Assembly (NCBI GenBank): GCA_945874515.1
Contig: CAMCHA010000106.1
Span: forward strand, 1-7,599
DNA length: 7,599 bases
DNA from: Asaia bogorensis
GTDB taxonomy: Bacteria > Pseudomonadota > Alphaproteobacteria > Acetobacterales > Acetobacteraceae
Direction: 5' to 3'
Numbering within the stretch: position 1 is the first letter of the stretch; the number at the start of each line of letters is the position of its first letter. The position numbers were made by a program, and so were the translations under genes. Below, piece after piece: positions 5,171 through 7,599 of this stretch. The notes below the pieces were generated by a model, which worked only from the letters and a program-made list of their open reading frames with translations, searched no databases and was not told the origin of the DNA.

Positions 5171-7219
5171 AATGCGTGCGCGCGGATGAATTTCGGTATG
5201 CGCCAGCACCGGGGTTGAGGGGCGGAAGCGTTCCACAATGGCCCGCACATGGGCGCGAATGGCCCCCGAACAGACCAGCACGGGCTGTTCGCCCATGGCG
5301 TTCGCCTTGTCGAAAACATCCCTCAGCTTTTGCATGAAATCCGAAAGCTTGGACGGCGCCATGGCAAGCTGCCGATCATCCGCCGGGCCAATAAGCGCTT
5401 CGGCAAAGGCCACTTCCCAATCTGCCGACAGCGTGATCATGGGCACATAACCTTCAGGCCCGCGCGCCGCATCCGATAGTTGGCGCGCCAGGCGCTGGCG
5501 CACGATCGCCAGGATGGCGGCAACGGTGCGCGCGCCGGCAGCATTGGCTTCCTGAATGCCTTCCAGGATCGTCGGCAGATCACGAATGGAAACCCGTTCC
5601 GCGAGCAAGCTTTGCAGGATGCGCTGAATGCCACCGACCCCGATCGGCTGCGGCACCAGATCAGACACCAGCTTCTTCTGTTCCGACGGCAATTCATCAA
5701 GTAATTTCTGCGTCTCGGCGAAGGAAAGCAGTTCGGCCATGTATTCGCGGACGAGTTCGGTGATGTGGGTGGCGACCACGCCCGCGCAATCCACCACGGT
5801 GCAGCCACGCGCCAGCGCTTCCTCTCGCCGGGATTCGTCGACCCATAGGGCAGGCAGACCAAAGGTGGGTTCCGTGCAGCGTTCGCCAGGCATATCGGGC
5901 TGGCCGCCCGATGGATCAATCGCGAGCAGCATGGGGTGGCGCAACTGCCCCCTACCGGCTTCGATTTCCTTGACCTTGATGACATAGGTATCGGATGGCA
6001 GCGCCAGATTATCCTGGATGCGCACGGAAGGCAGGACGAAGCCCATTTCCTGAGCAATGGTGCGGCGCAGTCCCTTGATCTGGTCTGTCAGGCGCGGCGC
6101 ATCTCCTGCAGCAAGGGAAAGCAGCCCATAGCCCAATTCCAGCCGCAGCAGATCCATCTTGAGGGATTCGCCAATCGGCAAATCAGCCTCTGGCGTCGGC
6201 AAAGGCGGTGCACGCGCGGCGATGTCGCGCTGCTGTTCCTTTTGCATGAGGCGCCAGGCGGCAAAGCCCGCCGCACCTGCAAGAGCAACAAAGGGAAGAA
6301 AGGGCATGCCCGGCATCAGCGCCATGATGGCCGAAGCGCCAGCGGCAATGGCCAGCGGCTTGGGGCTTGAGGCCAATTGCTCGACCAGTGCCTGATCCGC
6401 TGTACCTTCCGTGCTGCCCTTGGTGACAACGATACCGGCGGCGACCGAAACCAGCAGCGCCGGGATTTGCGTGACCAGCCCATCGCCCACGGTCAGCATC
6501 GAAAAATTAATGACCGCATCACCGATGCTCATGCCATGGCGCAGGCTGCCAATGGCGATGCCGCCGATAAGATTGATGGCAGTGATAATGAGGCCAGCAA
6601 TGGCATCGCCGCGCACGAATTTGGCGGCACCATCCATGGAACCATAAAAGCCGGTTTCTGCTTCCAGTTCCTTGCGGCGCGCACGGGCCTGATTTTCGTC
6701 TATCAAGCCGGCCGAAAGATCAGCATCAATCGCCATCTGCTTGCCCGGCATGGCATCCAGGCTGAAGCGCGCGGCAACTTCGGCAATGCGTCCGCTGCCC
6801 TTGGTGATGACAACAAAATTCACGATCAACAGGATGAAGAAGACAATCAGACCAACCGCGACATCGCCCCCCATCAGAAAGCCGCCAAAGGCGGAAATCA
6901 CGTGCCCCGCCGATTCCGGCCCCTCATGCCCATGGGTCAGAATAATGCGCGTGGTGGCGACATTCAGCGACAACCTGAGCAGCGTGGTCAGCAGCAGCAA
7001 TGTCGGGAAGGAGGTGAAATCGAGCGGTCGCGTCAAAAACAGCGACGTCATCAGCACCAGTATCGATAGCGTAATGGAAATCGCCAGCCCCAGATCCAGC
7101 AGCAGCACGGGCAGCGGGACAATGAGAACAACAAGCAGCATCGCGACGCCAAGCGCCAGCGCCACGTCATTACCGGGCTGGACACGCTTTAACCAGGAAG
7201 GAACCAGCGTTTCCGACAC
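5150..7219 (-). CDS. flhA: Flagellar export gate protein FlhA
   Basis: FlhA is the large inner-membrane protein of the flagellar type III export gate. Its cytoplasmic domains form a nonamer ring that docks chaperone-substrate complexes and couples export to the proton motive force. The 689-residue product matches normal family length. About eight membrane helices lie within residues 20-323. The FHIPEP family signature is intact at about 144-167 (RIAEVAARFSLDAMPGKQM and on), and the conserved acidic residue of FVRGDAIAGL is Asp205. A short linker (about 325-350) leads to the C-terminal domain, with blocks such as VDCAGVVATHITELV (476-490) and LPTILEGIQE (548-557). The start is GTG at 7219: an in-frame TGA lies four codons upstream, and the next ATG (residue 27) would remove part of the first helix. 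The ribosome binding site is weak (GAAG three bases away), so translation is probably coupled to the upstream flbD stop, five bases away. All expected regions are present. Confidence 0.97.
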   Translation of the reverse strand: MSETLVPSWLKRVQPGNDVALALGVAMLLVVLIVPLPVLLLDLGLAISITLSILVLMTSLFLTRPLDFTSFPTLLLLTTLLRLSLNVATTRIILTHGHEGPESAGHVISAFGGFLMGGDVAVGLIVFFILLIVNFVVITKGSGRIAEVAARFSLDAMPGKQMAIDADLSAGLIDENQARARRKELEAETGFYGSMDGAAKFVRGDAIAGLIITAINLIGGIAIGSLRHGMSIGDAVINFSMLTVGDGLVTQIPALLVSVAAGIVVTKGSTEGTADQALVEQLASSPKPLAIAAGASAIMALMPGMPFLPFVALAGAAGFAAWRLMQKEQQRDIAARAPPLPTPEADLPIGESLKMDLLRLELGYGLLSLAAGDAPRLTDQIKGLRRTIAQEMGFVLPSVRIQDNLALPSDTYVIKVKEIEAGRGQLRHPMLLAIDPSGGQPDMPGERCTEPTFGLPALWVDESRREEALARGCTVVDCAGVVATHITELVREYMAELLSFAETQKLLDELPSEQKKLVSDLVPQPIGVGGIQRILQSLLAERVSIRDLPTILEGIQEANAAGARTVAAILAIVRQRLARQLSDAARGPEGYVPMITLSADWEVAFAEALIGPADDRQLAMAPSKLSDFMQKLRDVFDKANAMGEQPVLVCSGAIRAHVRAIVERFRPSTPVLAHTEIHPRARIRTVGSL

Positions 7220-7224
7220 GCGCT

Positions 7225-7599
7225 TCAGTCAACCGTGGCGGAGGCTGGCATCTGCCCTGGAATGGGCGGCACCGAAACACCCGCGGCACGGTATTCATGA
7301 AGCTTGTTGCGCAGGGTGCGGATGGAAATACCTAGCATTTCCGCCGCCCGCGTGCGATTGCCCAGGCAATGGGAAAGGGTTTCCAGAATCAATTCCTGCT
7401 CCACCTCCTCCATCCTGCGCCCGACCATCCCTGAAGCACTACGCGACGCGGCAGCCGGCATGGCGCCTGGCGCTTGCGGCATCGGCGGGGGTGCCATCTC
7501 GGGCATGGCCGCCGTGATCGGCGCGGCCATGGCAGCCACCGATGAGGGCGTCATCAATTCAATGGCATCGGGACCAATCGTGCTGCCTTCGGCCAAAAG
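7225..7599 (-). CDS. flbD: FlbD-like sigma-54 activator, C-terminal part (5' end beyond window)
   Basis: Only the last 124 codons are in the window; the frame stays open to the edge, so the gene is partial. The first visible residues, LLAEGSTIGPDAI, match the end of the AAA+ domain of NtrC-family enhancer-binding proteins. Next comes a linker of about 40 residues rich in Ala, Pro and Met (roughly 18-58), then a Fis-type helix-turn-helix at about 65-103 with GNRTRAAEMLGISIRTLRNKL-type spacing, and a short Pro-rich tail. In Caulobacter, FlbD activates late flagellar genes with sigma-54 and represses early ones, and flbD lies just upstream of flhA, as here. The five-base gap to flhA places it as the upstream member of the flhA-flhF-flhG operon. 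The alternative is another flagellar NtrC-type regulator such as FleQ or FlrC; gene order favours FlbD. Confidence 0.82.
   Translation of the reverse strand, partial: LLAEGSTIGPDAIELMTPSSVAAMAAPITAAMPEMAPPPMPQAPGAMPAAASRSASGMVGRRMEEVEQELILETLSHCLGNRTRAAEMLGISIRTLRNKLHEYRAAGVSVPPIPGQMPASATVD

Noticed and set aside
6377..7069. 230-codon open frame on the plus strand opposite flhA
   Set aside because: It is fully antisense to conserved flhA, very rich in Gln/Arg/Asn/Asp, and shows no domain or ribosome binding site.
1..7599. CtrA-type (paired TTAA) or sigma-54 (-24/-12) promoter sites
   Set aside because: Scanning by eye found isolated TTAA tetramers but no correctly spaced pair, and no convincing -24/-12 match; the operon promoters probably lie outside the window.

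Overview
The window is a GC-rich, gene-dense stretch of an alphaproteobacterial chromosome carrying flagellar export, placement and regulation genes. Two lines of evidence support Alphaproteobacteria. The first is protein family content: a CckA-type hybrid kinase, a FlbD-type sigma-54 activator and a short FlhF. The second is gene order: fliR-flhB-cckA on one side and flbD-flhA-flhF-flhG on the other. As I recall, Caulobacter has cckA just after flhB, and flbD just before flhA. Rhodospirillales (possibly Acetobacteraceae) would fit best because both groups sit together here, but I cannot fix the genus from sequence alone.

Plus-strand operon (1-3338): the end of fliR (5' end cut by the window edge), then flhB, then a soluble 506-residue PAS/HisKA/HATPase/receiver kinase. 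The genes are tightly packed: 3 bases separate fliR and flhB, and the flhB stop overlaps the kinase GTG start (GTGA). FliR and FlhB are inner-membrane parts of the flagellar type III export gate. The kinase resembles CckA, the head of the CckA-ChpT-CtrA phosphorelay that controls motility and the cell cycle, but it has no membrane segments.

Minus-strand operon (7599 down to 3357): the C-terminal end of a FlbD-like enhancer-binding protein (cut by the window edge), then flhA (GTG start), flhF and flhG. FlhA is the main export gate protein. FlhF (SRP-type GTPase) and FlhG (MinD-type ATPase) set the position and number of flagella. flhF and flhG share one base (TGATG). A 51-base gap separates flhA from flhF and can form a stem-loop that ends beside the flhF ribosome binding site.

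The two operons converge with only 18 bases between stop codons (3339-3356), and no clear terminator is visible there. There are no RNA genes, mobile elements, CRISPR arrays or non-coding stretches over 300 bases. The most unusual local signals are a 15-bp in-frame tandem repeat at the 3' end of flhF, altered GTPase motifs in FlhF paired with an FlhG lacking the usual activator motif, the inverted repeat between flhA and flhF, and the missing membrane region of the CckA-like kinase. I see no evidence of a wholly new system; this is a conserved flagellar locus with some lineage-specific details.
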